A DNA stretch of 64,000 nucleotides. Origin: Russula earlei (lineage: Eukaryota; Basidiomycota; Agaricomycetes; Russulales; Russulaceae). Below are positions 1 through 11,536 of the stretch, in pieces. The notes under the pieces are model-generated. The model did not search any database. It saw nothing but the letters and a program-made list of their open reading frames with translations, and was not told where the DNA came from. A program made the position numbers and the translations under genes. Location of the stretch: NCBI GenBank assembly GCA_025769875.1, contig JAGFNK010000030.1:168092-232091 (forward strand), written 5' to 3'. Numbering within the stretch: the stretch's first letter is position 1; every line of letters begins with the position of its first letter.

Positions 1-158
1 TGAATTCGTTGTTGTTGCGAAAGCTATTTTTTAAAAAAACAGGCTCATAAGGGTCACTATTCGGTTCCCGCTAGTGAATCATCAATCTGATTGGTCAGAT
101 TTGGCGAACGGAATTATCACGGTAAAGAAGTCAACTCCATGCTTTGTTCTGTAGCGGC

Positions 159-2395
159 ATGTTACTGACCCTTGTCATCGCGCTCGCTGCTGCAACCGGT
201 AGCAGTGCCCTCAGCTCTCACCTACCGAACCTCCATAATGCTCAAGGCGTCAACTTCTGGTGGCTACACCGACGTGCTGCAGGGATGCCCAGCCCCGACA
301 AGCAGCAGCAGTACCCCGGGGCCCAGATCCCACTAGCTCCTGCCGGCGTGTCGAAATCGCCCGGCACGGAGCTGAAGTTCTACGCGGAGACGTTCACGCA
401 GCCGCTCGATCACTTCGACAACACCACGGATGCGACTTTCCCACAGCGGTTCTGGGTAAACGCACGGCACTACAAGCCGCGTCCTGGCGCACCGGTCATC
501 GTCATCGATGGGGGCGAAACGAGCGGGGAAGATCGCTTGCCATTCCTGGACACCGGTATCGCGGACATCTTGGCGCGCGCGACCGGCGGCGTTGGAGTCG
601 TGCTCGAGCACAGGTATTATGGTGCGTCGAATGGCATTGTATCATTATGTTCACCCTCCAGGTTGGGCCGTCGTTGCACCGTACTGAAACGACATGCAGG
701 TGAATCCGTCGGGGTTCGGAACTTTTCGACAGATGCTCTAAGGTGCGTCCTTTCTGCTTCCCGGCCAGCGCTTCGCACAGGCGTGGGTTTGTTGCGATTG
801 CGCCCTGACGGAGCGCTGTAGATGGTTGAACAACGAACAAGCGCTCGAAGATTCAGCCAACTTCATGCGTAATGTCAAGTTCCAGGGTATCGATGAAGAC
901 CTCACTGCGCCAAACACGCCGTGGATATACTATGGTGTTTGTGTCCTCTCGCTGGTACCATCATACAGTCATGACGTTTCCTTCGTTCGTCATTGCAGGG
1001 CTCCTACGCAGGGGCGCGCGCGGCACACATGCGCATAATCTACCCTGACCTTGTGTTTGGTGCTATTGCGTCAAGCGGTAGGCGTGGTCACCGTCTCACT
1101 CTTCATGTGCGACCTGACTGAACGGAATTTCGTGTTTTGTCAGCAGTGACCCATGCCGTAATCACCAACTGGGAATACATGGACGTCATTCGGCTCGCCG
1201 CAGACCCAAAGTGCTCTTCCAACCTTGTGAACTCGATCAGTATCATCGACAGACTGCTCAAAGTTGGTCGTCTGCGCCGCCCGCTTAAAAAGCTCTTCGA
1301 ACTCGACGGTCTGCAGTCTGATCAAGACTTTGTCTCCATGCTGACAGTATGTCTCGGTGCTGCTCTCGAGTCCGGATAGGCGGTGGGGTCGTACTGATGC
1401 ATGTCGGTGGGTCAGTATCCGCTGGCTTCGTGGCAGGATCAGAACTGGGATCCCGCTGTTGGCTCGACGACATTCGATGACTTCTGCGCGACACTCAATG
1501 GCGACACCCTGACTGAGGAAGATGCGACGCGGATGGCACCCCTTCCGGCTGCACTGACGGCTAATGTTGCTCTGCTTAATTATGCCAAGTGGATTCGTGA
1601 GGTTTGTTTGATTTACGCGTATGTCGAACTCCCTTAGACGTTGAACTCGATGCGCAGAACGTCGTCACCCTCTGTCCGCAAGATGCGGGTCTGACAGTGG
1701 AAGACTGCTTCGGGACGAGCGACGATTCGAAGTATCAGGCCACGGACCTCGATCAAGATTGGCGCCTTTGGGTCTTCCAGTTTTGCACACAATGGGGCTA
1801 CCTGACCGTGGGCCTTACTTCCATCCTCCCGGTCGCACCTAAGTGATTACCTTCCATTGTAGACCGCGCCTCCGATGGGCACCCCTACAATCATCTCACG
1901 TCTTTTGGACATCGACTACGAGCACAGGATATGCACCCAATCGTTCCCGCCTGGAGAACACTACCGAGTGCCGCCACTTCCCAACGTTACGGCCGTGAAC
2001 GCTTTGGGCGATTACCATATAGCTGCAGATAGGTTAGCGTTTATTGACGGCGAAGGTATGTGTGTTTGAGACTCCGCTCCTCTCTTTTCCCTTTGACTGT
2101 CTGGTGACGCCGATGGCACATGGGCCGTCAGTTGACCCGTGGCGACCGTATACGCCTCATAGCAAACTACGGCGGCGCGGTGGAACGCGATGACACTTTG
2201 TTGCGGCCATTCAAGATTATTTCCGGTCAGTCTGGGCGGGGGACCTTTTTCGTTTCTAAAACACTTCTTTCAGGTGGCGTCCACCACTGGGACGAAAATG
2301 GGCTCAGAGATGGTGAGCGCGAGCCGCAGGAAATTGACCAGATTCACTCCGAGATAGTCGAGTTTGTCAAAGAATGGCTGGAGGACTGGAAATGA
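159..2395 (+). CDS. Serine carboxypeptidase, peptidase family S28 (possible frameshift)
   Basis: The joined exons give a secreted serine peptidase of family S28 (lysosomal Pro-X carboxypeptidase/DPP II type), which cleaves proline-containing peptides from their ends. The ATG at 159 opens a hydrophobic signal sequence (MLLTLVIALAAATG). The family landmarks QPLDHFD and EHRYYG follow, then the nucleophile elbow GGSYAG after the intron ending near 1000, a WGY segment, VDPWRPYTPHS (triad Asp) near 2135, and GVHHWDENGL (triad His) near 2275. About nine introns of 40-95 nt with GT-AG ends can be placed by reading-frame continuity. Oddity: between VDPW...PHS and NYGGAVERDDTLLRPFK the frame slips by one at an AAA run (2164-2166), and no intron explains it. 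Either a read/assembly error or a young pseudogene. All three catalytic residues are present. A function in extracellular nitrogen foraging is inferred. Confidence 0.88.
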
Positions 2396-2635
2396 CCCGT
2401 GGAAAAACAAAACAAAAGCTTTACGAGGCACCAGACATATAGTCTATCTTATCTACGTATTGAAACATGCGATTGAGATTTGTCTTCCGATTGTTCTCGT
2501 GAGTGATGCAGTGCCCCATCGCCGCCAAGTAGATCCATGTTGTCTCCACTTTCCCAAACGGGTTGTCCGCTCACCCGCGTCTCGAACGAAATGAATTCAT
2601 TCATTCGTGGCACGTCAGCTCGCCGATAGTACATT

Positions 2636-2659
2636 GCTCCCTTCGGGGATGCATACGAA

Positions 2660-2690
<31 letters not shown>

Positions 2691-2756
2691 GGCCCCTGCA
2701 CAAGGATGACACGCTGTTTCAGAGTGGTAGACCTACGGGTCTCAATATTTATTTTT
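2636..2756 (+). ncRNA. SNR6: U6 spliceosomal snRNA
   Basis: The segment contains the nearly invariant U6 core: AAATTGGAACGATACAGAGA, the catalytic AGC (2686-2688), the GCATGGCCCCTGCACAAGGA segment and GATGACACG. The ACAGAGA box is at 2674-2680. A short UUCG-capped stem (TCCC/GGGA, about 2638-2649) forms the 5' stem-loop. The 3' part after GACACG is lineage-specific and a T5 run at 2752-2756 is a plausible RNA polymerase III stop. The 5' end is estimated from the stem-loop; no clear TATA box is seen at -25 to -30. It lies 240 bp downstream of the S28 peptidase gene on the same strand. U6 pairs with U4/U2 and forms the catalytic core of the spliceosome; the abundance of introns in this window fits. 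Confidence 0.95.
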
Positions 2757-4167
2757 ATTGCTCTTTCACTTTGCACAGTCCTTTTGTCGCGCCTTGTGCT
2801 GGTGTCTCTGCCCCTCATTAAAGCAGTATCTCAACCCTGACGATACATGTTTTTTCAATCAGACTGGCTTCGGGTGACGAATTCAACCCTAGTTGAATTG
2901 CGCCCTGCTCGCTCCTTGTTTTTCATAGCTCGGGGTCAATTCTTACTTGGACACGCTAAACCTTCAATGCGCTGCTTCTCCATTTGTAGACAATTACATG
3001 ATATCACTACACGTACTGCAAGACATCAACGAGCGTGCCCGTTCCATTTGCCGTTTCTCACAGCTGATTGTACTTGGTGGTCACTACATCTGCCTCACGC
3101 ATTCTTCGCTGGTGACAGCAATGTCGGCCCAATCTTGGTTATTGCCGTTTCGCTACATCATGAGGGTATTCTATCGGACCCGGACACATTCGGGTATCCA
3201 GGCATCGTCGCTCGCAGACATCATCCAACAGGATAGAGGCTTCCAAGCGACCTGAGAAGACGCTGCCAGTGGCGCCGCCAGGGATCGACCTCCACAGAGA
3301 CCTTTTAGAGTCGGTGGACAATGAGGACTGGAGGTTTGGCAGCTGACGGTTAGATGAAGGGGACGAACGACGCCAGCGAGAGGTGGGCCTGGCAAAGGTT
3401 CCGGATTTTGGTAATTCCACATCCAGGTCATTCGGTTCCGACATGGCAAGAGCGGATCGCTCCTGGTGATCGCCGATTGGGATGCCAGCTCGGTTGAGGT
3501 CCGAGGGCTCATGAGAAAGGGGCCGATATGATATGTGGAGGGAAGCGCAGTAAAAGGTACGAGGAGTTGAGGGACCTTGCAGAGAACGGCAAGGGTCAGG
3601 GCGCCCGAGTCGTGGACGCCTCTGGAAGCTCCGGGTCGTCACGCCGACGTTCGCACCCGGTGATACGCGAATGGCAAACAGCAGCAAATTGGCCGTGGTT
3701 CACAACAGTTGTGAACCGCGACGGCGCGGTAGAGACAGCGGCGCTTGTATGGGATGTGGGGACGGTTGGATGCTTCCTTCGACTCGCACGAGCCATGTAC
3801 CCGTGATGCCAAGGCAAGAAAAAAAGTTGTCAAATCACTCGTTTACCCAGGCCCAGCTGCGATATCTGGGTCGCGATCTTTCGGAATGGAAGAGTCGATC
3901 ACTGTTGCTCTGGGCGCCGGTTGTATACTTGTTTCGATACAAAAAACAAATGAGCCGAGTTGGTATCTTCGCACCATGCATCGTGTAACAGACTCACTAT
4001 AGGAACGAAATCTCACACAGTGAGGCTGCGGAGATACCGAATGAAAGAGGACTGATATCATCCAGTCGTTCTTCCCCAAACCCTATAGGCAAACAACAAC
4101 ATATGGTATAAATGTAATCTACAAAAGAGGGATGACCCCCTCTTCCCCCCGTGGTTCTGCATCACTA
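2757..4167. other. Region without a recognised gene
   Basis: 1.4 kb between U6 and the receptor gene. It holds a minus-strand open frame (3139-3687, 182 codons, Ser/Pro/Arg-rich) that I do not recognise; it could be a small gene or part of the 3' UTR of the receptor gene. A T-rich run occurs near 2847. No transposon, RNA or domain signature was seen. Confidence 0.4.
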
Positions 4168-5694
4168 CTAGTAAAAGGAGCGCTCACCCCAGAGTGAATC
4201 TCCATTGTGTGTCTCAGTGGTAGTTCGACTACGCCGTGATTGAGGTGCGAAGTTAGGGACCTCTGGATCATGCGGGAGTAGGTGGGGACGAGTAAATGAG
4301 AAAAGGAGGACATTGAGCAGGCCATTGGAAAGATAGATGGCATCGCAAAAGCACGTTACAGCGAAGGGGACTTGATGATGCGCGAAGGTCGTATAGCGTG
4401 CAGCTGACAACGGCAGAATCTGTCCGCAGACTAGAAACCCTGAAAAGTTGGATAGCTAAAGCGGAGTACTCACCGTCAAAATATAGACGAGTGGGTAACT
4501 GGTGGATGGGAAGAAACAGTTAAAACGATGCGACATGAAAGCGGATGCTTGCCCCACAAAAGTAGTCCATATGCTTGTCTGAGGTGTCCATGAACATGCA
4601 AAGGATCGGCATGACGTCTCACTCGTACGCGCCACCCGTCTGTTGTGATATAGCCCTTGAGATAGAGGAAAAGCATTCCGTAGACCACGATACTGCATGA
4701 AGCAGTCGTCCAAATAAATGCAAAATCGGTGGCCGTACGCTGGACTGAATACTCGGCTGAAATCCAGCACCCTATGCCGTATCAGATTTAGACCCACACA
4801 AAAAAGCAGACGGCTTACAATACCCAGTAGGCGCGTAGAAACGGCCGTTTTTGCTGACAGCCATATTGACGCCTACCAGGACGCCGAGGGCGATCCAGAG
4901 GGAGGCGACGACAATTACACTCCATATCAGCTTCCTTTTGTGGTCTTTTTCATCTGTATCAGTGCGACCGATTCTCCAAAAACAAACCACTCGGAGGGTA
5001 AAGAGCGAGATGATCTTCACGGGTTGACACCTTATAAGTTAGAATGCAGATAGAGAAGGAAGTAAAGATGGGAAACTGACTAACGAGCTGTCATCATATC
5101 CGCAGGTAAGTTTCCTCAACTTACGGTTGCTCAGATATTTATTACTCACGACATCGCTGAACCGACGTCGGAGAGCTGTTTGATCGCGCCTACCCACTAT
5201 GTAAATACCATTCTTCTGACACCACTTTCAAAAGAATGCACCTTGAGCAGAGCAGTAAGTGCCTGGTTGCACAGTCTAAACCATGACCGTAAGCACAGTG
5301 ACGGGCAGTGGGACGCCATCAAACATCGATACGGACTGCGTCAGTCGCCCACTTGATATTCATAAGGCCACCTAGAGAAAATTAGGAGAAATGCTCATCA
5401 TTGGCAAATGACGACTCACCGGAAGCCTGAACAAGGTCCCACACGAGCTGGTTAAGGAAATAAACCTCAACGGGTCCGCGAACTTGCCATCGTCGAGATG
5501 AACCTGGAACAATGCAGACGGCGCTATACTTTGGGGGGAAATTGCAGTCGATCAACATCCTATAGGGACATGCAACTCACGACGATATAAGACAAAAGAC
5601 AGACGACAGCACATGCCGAGACCGCTGATGTTCCAGCGAGAAGACTCAAGCCCAGACGCTCGCCGGACGTGAACGAAGAACCAGAGTGCACCAT
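4168..5694 (-). CDS. Seven-transmembrane G-protein-coupled receptor-like protein
   Basis: Multi-exon minus-strand gene of the fungal GPCR-like type (Git3/cAMP-receptor-like architecture common in basidiomycetes). The start ATG (5692-5694) opens MVHSGSSFTSGERLGLSLLA and TM1; exon 1 ends at 5581. Later exons give GLMNIKWATDA, TVQPGTYCSAQ, VGAIKQLSDVGSAMS, LFTLRVVCFWRIGR, then a strong helix RKLIWSVIVVASLWIALGVL, a Tyr/Trp loop (APTGYWCWISAEYSVQR) and SCSIVVYGMLFLYLKGY. The last exon carries the TM7 region YTTFAHHQVPFAVTCFCDAI followed by NGLLNVLLFSFTRP and a short Ser/Arg-rich cytoplasmic tail ending at 4168. Introns have normal GT-AG ends (e.g. donors at 5580 and 4473). Expected at the plasma membrane, probably signalling through a G-alpha protein; the ligand is unknown. 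Exact splice sites of the middle exons are less certain than the overall call. Confidence 0.82.
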
Positions 5695-6383
5695 GTTGAG
5701 ATGGGACCATGGGACCGCAGTTGCTGGAAGGACGTGATGGTAAGAGCCTTTATAACTCAGTTGGAGCTCGGCCATTTCCAAGGTGGTCAATATGATATGA
5801 TGGGCAGAGAATATGTCCTGACCACGTGGCTCGCTGCTCTGCACTGCCCTGCCCTGCCCTGCCGTCCCTCGCGAGGAATATGCAACTTTGGTACGGGTCG
5901 GCCCCAGGCACGGACATTGCGTCAAGGATTAGGAGTTGAGATATTGGTACACATGTGGCAAAACACTTGGACAGTCTAAGCACTTTGCCACATACGTACT
6001 AATATCTCAAATCCTAAGTTCTTAGTTAGACTGTGTGGAATTGTGAACTCTGAAGAGGCTTGATTATCATCGCGTCAACGACAGGGATTTCAAGATCACG
6101 AGGTTTACCCACCAGAAACACAGCCTCGCCTTTGGGGGAGATTAGGCACTGTGATGTCGTATCCCAACTTGTGAATCCGCAACATCAACTTCGGCCCCGG
6201 CGTCCCAAAGCGTCGCTGCGCGGTTGTGCGGCCGTGTTCGCTTGCACGTGGTAAGCAGTTGAGTTGAGCTGAGCTATAACTCTGGTTGTGTTAGTCTCCC
6301 CGGGGTCGGCCACGGAATTGAGAGGAGCGCTGTTGCCGAATCCGACTTGCTTGTACCACTACTGGTCCTTCTGGTGATACAGG
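5695..6383. other. Intergenic region upstream of the receptor
   Basis: Contains a short (CTGCC)n-like run near 5850-5866 and the inverted repeat described separately (5929-6017). No supported gene. Confidence 0.4.
5929..6017. repeat. Imperfect inverted repeat, 34 bp arms
   Basis: The arm 5929-5962 (starting TTAGGAGTTGAGATATT) pairs with 5984-6017 (ending AATATCTCAAATCCTAA) with about five mismatches, separated by 21 bp. A second nested pair (ACAGTCTAA at 5971-5979 with TTAGACTGT at 6026-6034) overlaps it. It could be a small foldback element or a transcribed hairpin; nothing shows which. Confidence 0.75.
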
Positions 6384-6830
6384 TGACTGGCTAGCTAGCC
6401 TGTAGCTGCGGATCGGTGACACCTCATCGATCGTCAATGATATAGATAAATTACGATAAGGGCTAATTTCTCTCAATCGATATGCACTGCATCCTCTGTA
6501 TCTTTGTAGTCTTAACAGTGAGATTACCCCCCCGTACTCCCCACTTCGGCTTGAAGCATCAAATTTGCAGACAGGGGTGGATTAGCGCTGTTATTATGAG
6601 GTTCCCGTTCGTTGCCCTGCTTCAACAGGTTCTGGCTCAAACAAAACCCACAAAGTTCATAAGCCCTTACCCAGGACGGTGGAACTGTATCTTGACGGCG
6701 GACTCCCTATCCAACACCCTCGAACCCCACATCCGGCATCGGTGTTGAGGAGAGATTGATACTATGAGAGAGAGGTTAACAGACTCTGAGTTACACAATA
6801 CGTATATCGATCCAAACCCTCCCAGTCTGC
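6384..6830. repeat. Diverged dispersed direct repeat, copy 1
   Basis: About 450 bp that aligns, with indels, to 9083-9575 in the same orientation. Shared blocks include GTGACTGGCTAG, CTCATCGATCGTCAATGATA, GCGGTTCC/GAGGTTCC, CTCCCTATCCAACACCC, GGTGTTGAGGAGAGATTGA and TCGATCCAAACCCTCC. Both copies start at the same GTGACTGGCTAG and end just after the last block. No coding potential shared by both was seen. The two copies flank a kinase-like pseudogene. Confidence 0.75.
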
Positions 6831-7418
6831 GAGGTAAGCCCGTCCTTCACGGGTGTGACGAGTCACGTAAGCACAGGTTGAAACTGTTCTCAGCCCAGCT
6901 CCCACCACTCGCTCGAAAGTTGGAAGCTCTCTCAGTCTCGTCGCAGACCAACCATCTTGTGAATGCGCCGTATCTCGTGCCTTCGTGCCTGTCGTCGAGT
7001 CTCGTGAACGTTTTCCACCAGTGCCCAGTGGCCCGATTTCCGCCTGCGACGAAAGTCGGCGTCGCCACCAGAATCGGCACTCTTGGCCTACTCAACAAAC
7101 TCAGCAATGAAAGTGAGTCGGAGGGCGAGTGGGCCGTATATCAAGGCACTGGGGTACACCCTCGTGAAAGTCGTACGACCCATAGGACCCAAAAAGCATT
7201 GCATCTAGCTTAGAGTCAGTACTGCAACAGCATCAATTTCATGTATCGTCGCCGTTGGACCGTAGAAGGTCGAATTTCATGACATCATTGATTACAGACA
7301 AAAGACATGATGCACTGCGTCGTAGGATCCTCTGCCAGCTCCTAAGCCAAACTTATTACAGATCCTAGGCCTTGTTTGAAACAGGTTTGCCCCACTTATC
7401 TAGACCTGCAGAAGAATT
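6831..7418. other. Intergenic region between repeat and kinase pseudogene
   Basis: A plus-strand frame runs from 6764 to 7213 but starts inside the dispersed repeat and shows no recognised domain. No supported gene. Confidence 0.3.
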
Positions 7419-8371
7419 TTAGCTCCGGCTTTGAGTGCCAATAAAGCTGGACGAATACTCACTCAGGCTGGCATTCAAACCACACATCTGAAGAACGGCT
7501 GAGGCTTTCACCATTTTGTTGGCAATGTCGGACGGCTCATAACCAAGTTCTCTGCCGACGGCGGCGGCAAAGGCGTTGCCGGTATTGAAAAAGGCGTAAG
7601 TCTGGAACACCTTCGGGGAGCACGCCGACGTGTCGGAACTTAACCATCCAGAGACGTTTGGTCGTGGTGTCGATGAGACAGTTGTCCTTGCTGATGTCGC
7701 GATGGTAGATGGAGAGACCCTCCGAGAACGAGGTCGAGAGCCCGTTCGAAACAGAGGCGGACAGTTGCGCGCCGTTTGGGCGGCGCCTAAACGCCTGCGG
7801 GGAGAGAAATGGTTCAAGAACGAGCCATGAAAGTCGTCAAGGGCGAGATTCATACCTTGAGGACGTTATTAAGGAGCGCTTCGGAGTTGGCGAAAGGTAC
7901 TGGTCATCCTCCTTGAAGAACGCGTGCCTCACACAAGCCTCCTCCTCGAACGAAATCCTTCCAAACACTGAGCTAGGGACCAAAGGCAGAGAAGCCACTT
8001 GACAGCAGGGGCAACGCTTTCTACGGCTTCCGCTTCTGGAATGCCGCAGGTTCTCGGTAGGCGCTTCATAACGAAGAAGCAATATCCTTCTTGGCAGAAG
8101 GCGTCGAAAACTTTGGGAATAAGAGGAGCCGATGTGTTATCATAGGCGAGAGCGCGGAAGAAGGATTGAGGTGCTGGCCTCGGCCAGAACATCGTCGCTA
8201 TGCATGATAATTCATCAAGCGAGGCTTCTCCGGCAAACAAAAATCGAAGACATGGGTCTCCCCCACTGGCACCCCGGCTTTTAGCAGGTCTTTGAAATAG
8301 CTGACGATGACGGGCTGGGTCAGCTCGCACGGTCTGAGAAAAGTCGGGAACATACATACCGAGTCAGACAT
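7419..8371 (-). pseudogene. Agaricomycete kinase-like gene, broken
   Basis: Protein kinase-like gene of a family frequent in basidiomycetes, now in pieces. In order on the minus strand: a start-like ATG at 8371, LIPKVFDAFCQEGYCFFVM (hinge region), CGIPEAEAVESVAPAVKWLL, SSVFGRISFEEEACVRHAFF, PVPFANSEALLNNVLK, an intron, a catalytic-loop motif YHRDISKDNCLID, then VFQTYAFFNTGNAF and ANKMVKASAVLQMCG. The pieces lie in different frames: slips are needed near 7985, 7898 and 7610, none explained by an intron. The position expected to hold the metal-binding Asp after the catalytic loop reads Lys (WMVKFRH). It is therefore almost certainly non-functional. It sits between the two dispersed repeat copies. 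Confidence 0.8.
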
Positions 8372-9082
8372 GGGTGAGAGCCCTGGCCGGGAAATTCACG
8401 TGACATGTACGCACAGACGATAAAGCACTCGCCATCGTCATCACGCTCGACCCGAGGCTCGCTGCCCATAGCGTCTCGCTCCTTTGTCATCGTCGCGCCG
8501 CCTCGCGCTCACGGACTCTCGGTCGGAGTAGAATTCCCGGTACACTGTCTTGATAGGTTTACTGCTATGAATCCCCGCATCTCGTTTACTATACGTTCCG
8601 ACTCCCTCTCTCGCTAACACTTGCCTCGTTCCGTTTAGTACAGTTTACCGTACGTGTCGGTTCTCCATGTCTATTGATCACCTGAATCTCCCCTGCCCTT
8701 GCCGAAGTACTTAAGGTCCAGTAGCTACCGTCTCTCGAACAACAGGGTTTTGCATCCACGTTAAAATCCTCGTCTGCTGCTGATAACGCCTCTTCCCTTA
8801 AGCTCTCTTCTTCAAAGAACCCTCTTCCTCTCGCGCGCGCGTTCCTCCGAGGCATCGAGTATTACGCCTCGGGTACGACTTTGCTCTCTGTTCATCCCTA
8901 TTCATCCCTGCCCTCGGATCAAGCCACACGGACTCCGCGTGCCCGTCCTGGCGCGCTACACTGGCTCGGATACTAAGAGCGGCGCTGTAGTTAACATAAG
9001 TATGATAAGATAACCATATTTAGTTTCTCAGCTTTCGTTGCCCAAACGCAGGTGCTTTGACTTTTTTTTAAGAGTAATTAAA
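8372..9082. other. Region without a recognised gene
   Basis: Open frames at 8405-8617 (+) and 8589-8855 (-) overlap each other and have no recognisable motif. A T-run (9061-9069) precedes the second repeat copy. No supported gene. Confidence 0.3.
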
Positions 9083-9575
9083 GTGACTGGCTAGTGCGCA
9101 GCAGCGCATCGGTGCCTCATCGATCGTCAATGATATAGAATCATGATAATCTCTCAATCGATTTGTTCCTCAATCTTTGTATAGCTCTCTTTGCGGTTTT
9201 AACTGGAAGAAGCATGGGATCTTTCCTCCGTACTCCCCGCTTCTGAGTCGGCTTGAAGCGTCAGATTTACAAACAAATTAGTGCTGTTATTATGCGGTTC
9301 CGGCTCATCGCTCTGCTCCAACAGGACGTACTGCTTTTGAAGTAGACATCATCCCTGGCTCAAATACAACCCCGTATCCTGGTGAACGCGGATTTCGCGT
9401 TCATGGCCCGTTGCCTAGCACGACGATGGAAATAATCCCGGCATCAGAAAACCGCATATCATGCGGGCGGGCTCCCTATCCAACACCCTTAAACCCCGCA
9501 TTGGTGTTGAGGAGAGATTGACACTATGAGGAAGAGGTTAACGGTATGTCGATCCAAACCCTCCGAGTAGAGATG
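9083..9575. repeat. Diverged dispersed direct repeat, copy 2
   Basis: Same-orientation partner of 6384-6830. It contains an extra ~100 bp block (about 9345-9450) absent from copy 1, including a short hairpin-like GAACGCGGATTTCGCGTTC. Divergence is high, so the duplication is old. Confidence 0.75.
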
Positions 9576-11536
9576 TGTGCGGATATCGCAAGGTCGGATG
9601 GTAGCTGTCAGATATAGCAACAGCCTTCCGAACTCGAACTCCAACTCACTCTAATCAAATCCGGAACAGACCGAGATGGGGATTGTATCGATTAAAGCCG
9701 CCAATAGCAATTTTGATGAAAACCCAAAGGCAGGGAAGTAAGTGATGATGAGTCTGCGAGTCAAACCCGCCTTCGCCTGTGGAAGACCCCGAACATCTTG
9801 TGATTATTCGTGCATGGATCCGTACTAGTGCGTTTTACCGAGACCAGACACCTGACCGAGGGATATCATGACAGCATCGATAAACCAGCTTCATACATGG
9901 GATGGTCTCGGGTAAGTGGTAAGTGGGGCACGGGCGCCAGGCAAGGATCCTACAAGACTTGGTGGCCCAATGCAAGTGAATGCTGGAGTCCTTCGGCTAA
10001 GAAAGAGGAAACCAGACGGCACCCCTGCTAGGATATTTGGCGTCAACGTGGGAAAGATTTGAGGCATTTGACAGGTCCAACAACTAGCATACACATGAGG
10101 ACAATAGGATTGCTGTTGGCCCCGATCGATTTCCGCATAGGCCATGATTTTCCTGTGTCCATGACCCGCTAGGGTAGTACGAGTGGAGGCATGGCGTGGA
10201 ATTCTTATCTTTGCTCATCGCCCCGCTTGGAACCGATATCGGGGTGTGCATGCATCAGAGCGCTGCAGGGTATTTGCCTGCCCTCATGCATAGCATCGGA
10301 CAGATGTCAAATACCATGCTCAGTACATGTGGCCATGCATGACGGGGGTTATTTCGTAGTTTCAAGTTCGAATCTCGTTGGCCGTACGGGGCCTCAAAAG
10401 ATCCCTATACCGTGTGAGTCACCTGGAGTGAGATTTGAGAGGGTAGATAGAGAATCAACGGCCGAAGGGTGATCCCGCTTGAATATATGAAGAACACGGT
10501 GTTTTGGCTGACACCCCTCCGAGTCAGGCTTGCACATCAGAACCAGAAAGGCTGGATGTTGGGGCTGACAGTAGCGGAAAATCATGTGCCTCGCATGATG
10601 CAGCCGAGCCGAGTGATGGAGCAGCCTAGTAGGTATACGGCCAATAAGACCGGGTTACCGTAGATCGAACTTGTCCATCCGGTGTGTCCGCAGGCCTGTG
10701 GCAGTTCAGATCGAAGTTTCGAGTACACGAGCCCTGAAGCACTGAGAACGCCGTGAGCCCAAGGATTGCTCGACGGAGACCACAAGGCGAGTTGGGGCCA
10801 CCTTTCTTTGGAAAGATCTGAAAACTGACTGACGCACGGCCTACCGGTACCGTTGATTGGAGGTGCTCCGTCGGACCCATCAGGTTTCCGCAGCGCGCCA
10901 CTTGCGCCGTCGCCACCGGGTAGAGCTCCTTACAAATTTTGCACGAGGACGGGCAGGAGAAATCTTTGAAATTTGCGCAAGGATCGAAACGTTTGAAAGT
11001 GCAAGATTGTCGGCGGTGACAGTCCCCGGCTGAAGCTGAGAGTGACACAGACACGCTCCCTCGCCTCTCGCTTGCACCTCGAACGGAGCGGTGCGAAAAG
11101 GAAACCATGGCGATGGGTTTTCCACACAGGCTGTGGATTTCCACCGCCACCTCCGCAATGCTTGGCAGTCAGCGCACGGTGGTCGTCACTTCCTCAAGTG
11201 CTCTGCAGCCTCACGCTCAGCCTTACATCCGAGGTCACAGCATATGTCAGAATCCCAACGGCAGGTCTGACTAGAACCGGGGACGCAAGTTGGAGCACTT
11301 TTCATTTATGGGCGTTCATCCACCCGACAACCCTCCAGCGGGCAGTGCAGAAACACTACGGAAACACTGCCCAGACTTGCCCCTCCCCTCGCCGAAACGC
11401 TACCGTAGACTGACGGGAGATGGATACCCGTCTGTCGGCCTCGGAGAGATAACCCGTCCAGGATCACGCGCAGTTGAGTATATACAAGCGGTCATTCCCT
11501 CACACCAGTCCTGAACATTATATTCTAACAACAGAC
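9576..11536. other. Region without a recognised gene
   Basis: 2 kb with several overlapping open frames on both strands; the longest is 10626-11150 (-), Cys/Ser-rich, with no recognised domain and a competing frame. A tRNA T-loop-like word near 10366 does not extend to a tRNA. No supported gene. Confidence 0.35.

Noticed and set aside
3139..3687. Minus-strand 182-codon frame as an exon of the receptor gene
   Set aside because: The receptor tail already ends with a stop at 4168 in a fitting position; no splice link is evident.
10355..10385. tRNA-like T-arm (AGTTCGAATCTC)
   Set aside because: The T stem has mismatches and no acceptor, D or anticodon arm can be built around it.
10626..11150. 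Minus-strand 174-codon frame as a gene
   Set aside because: Overlapping open frames on both strands, no domain, no exon partners.
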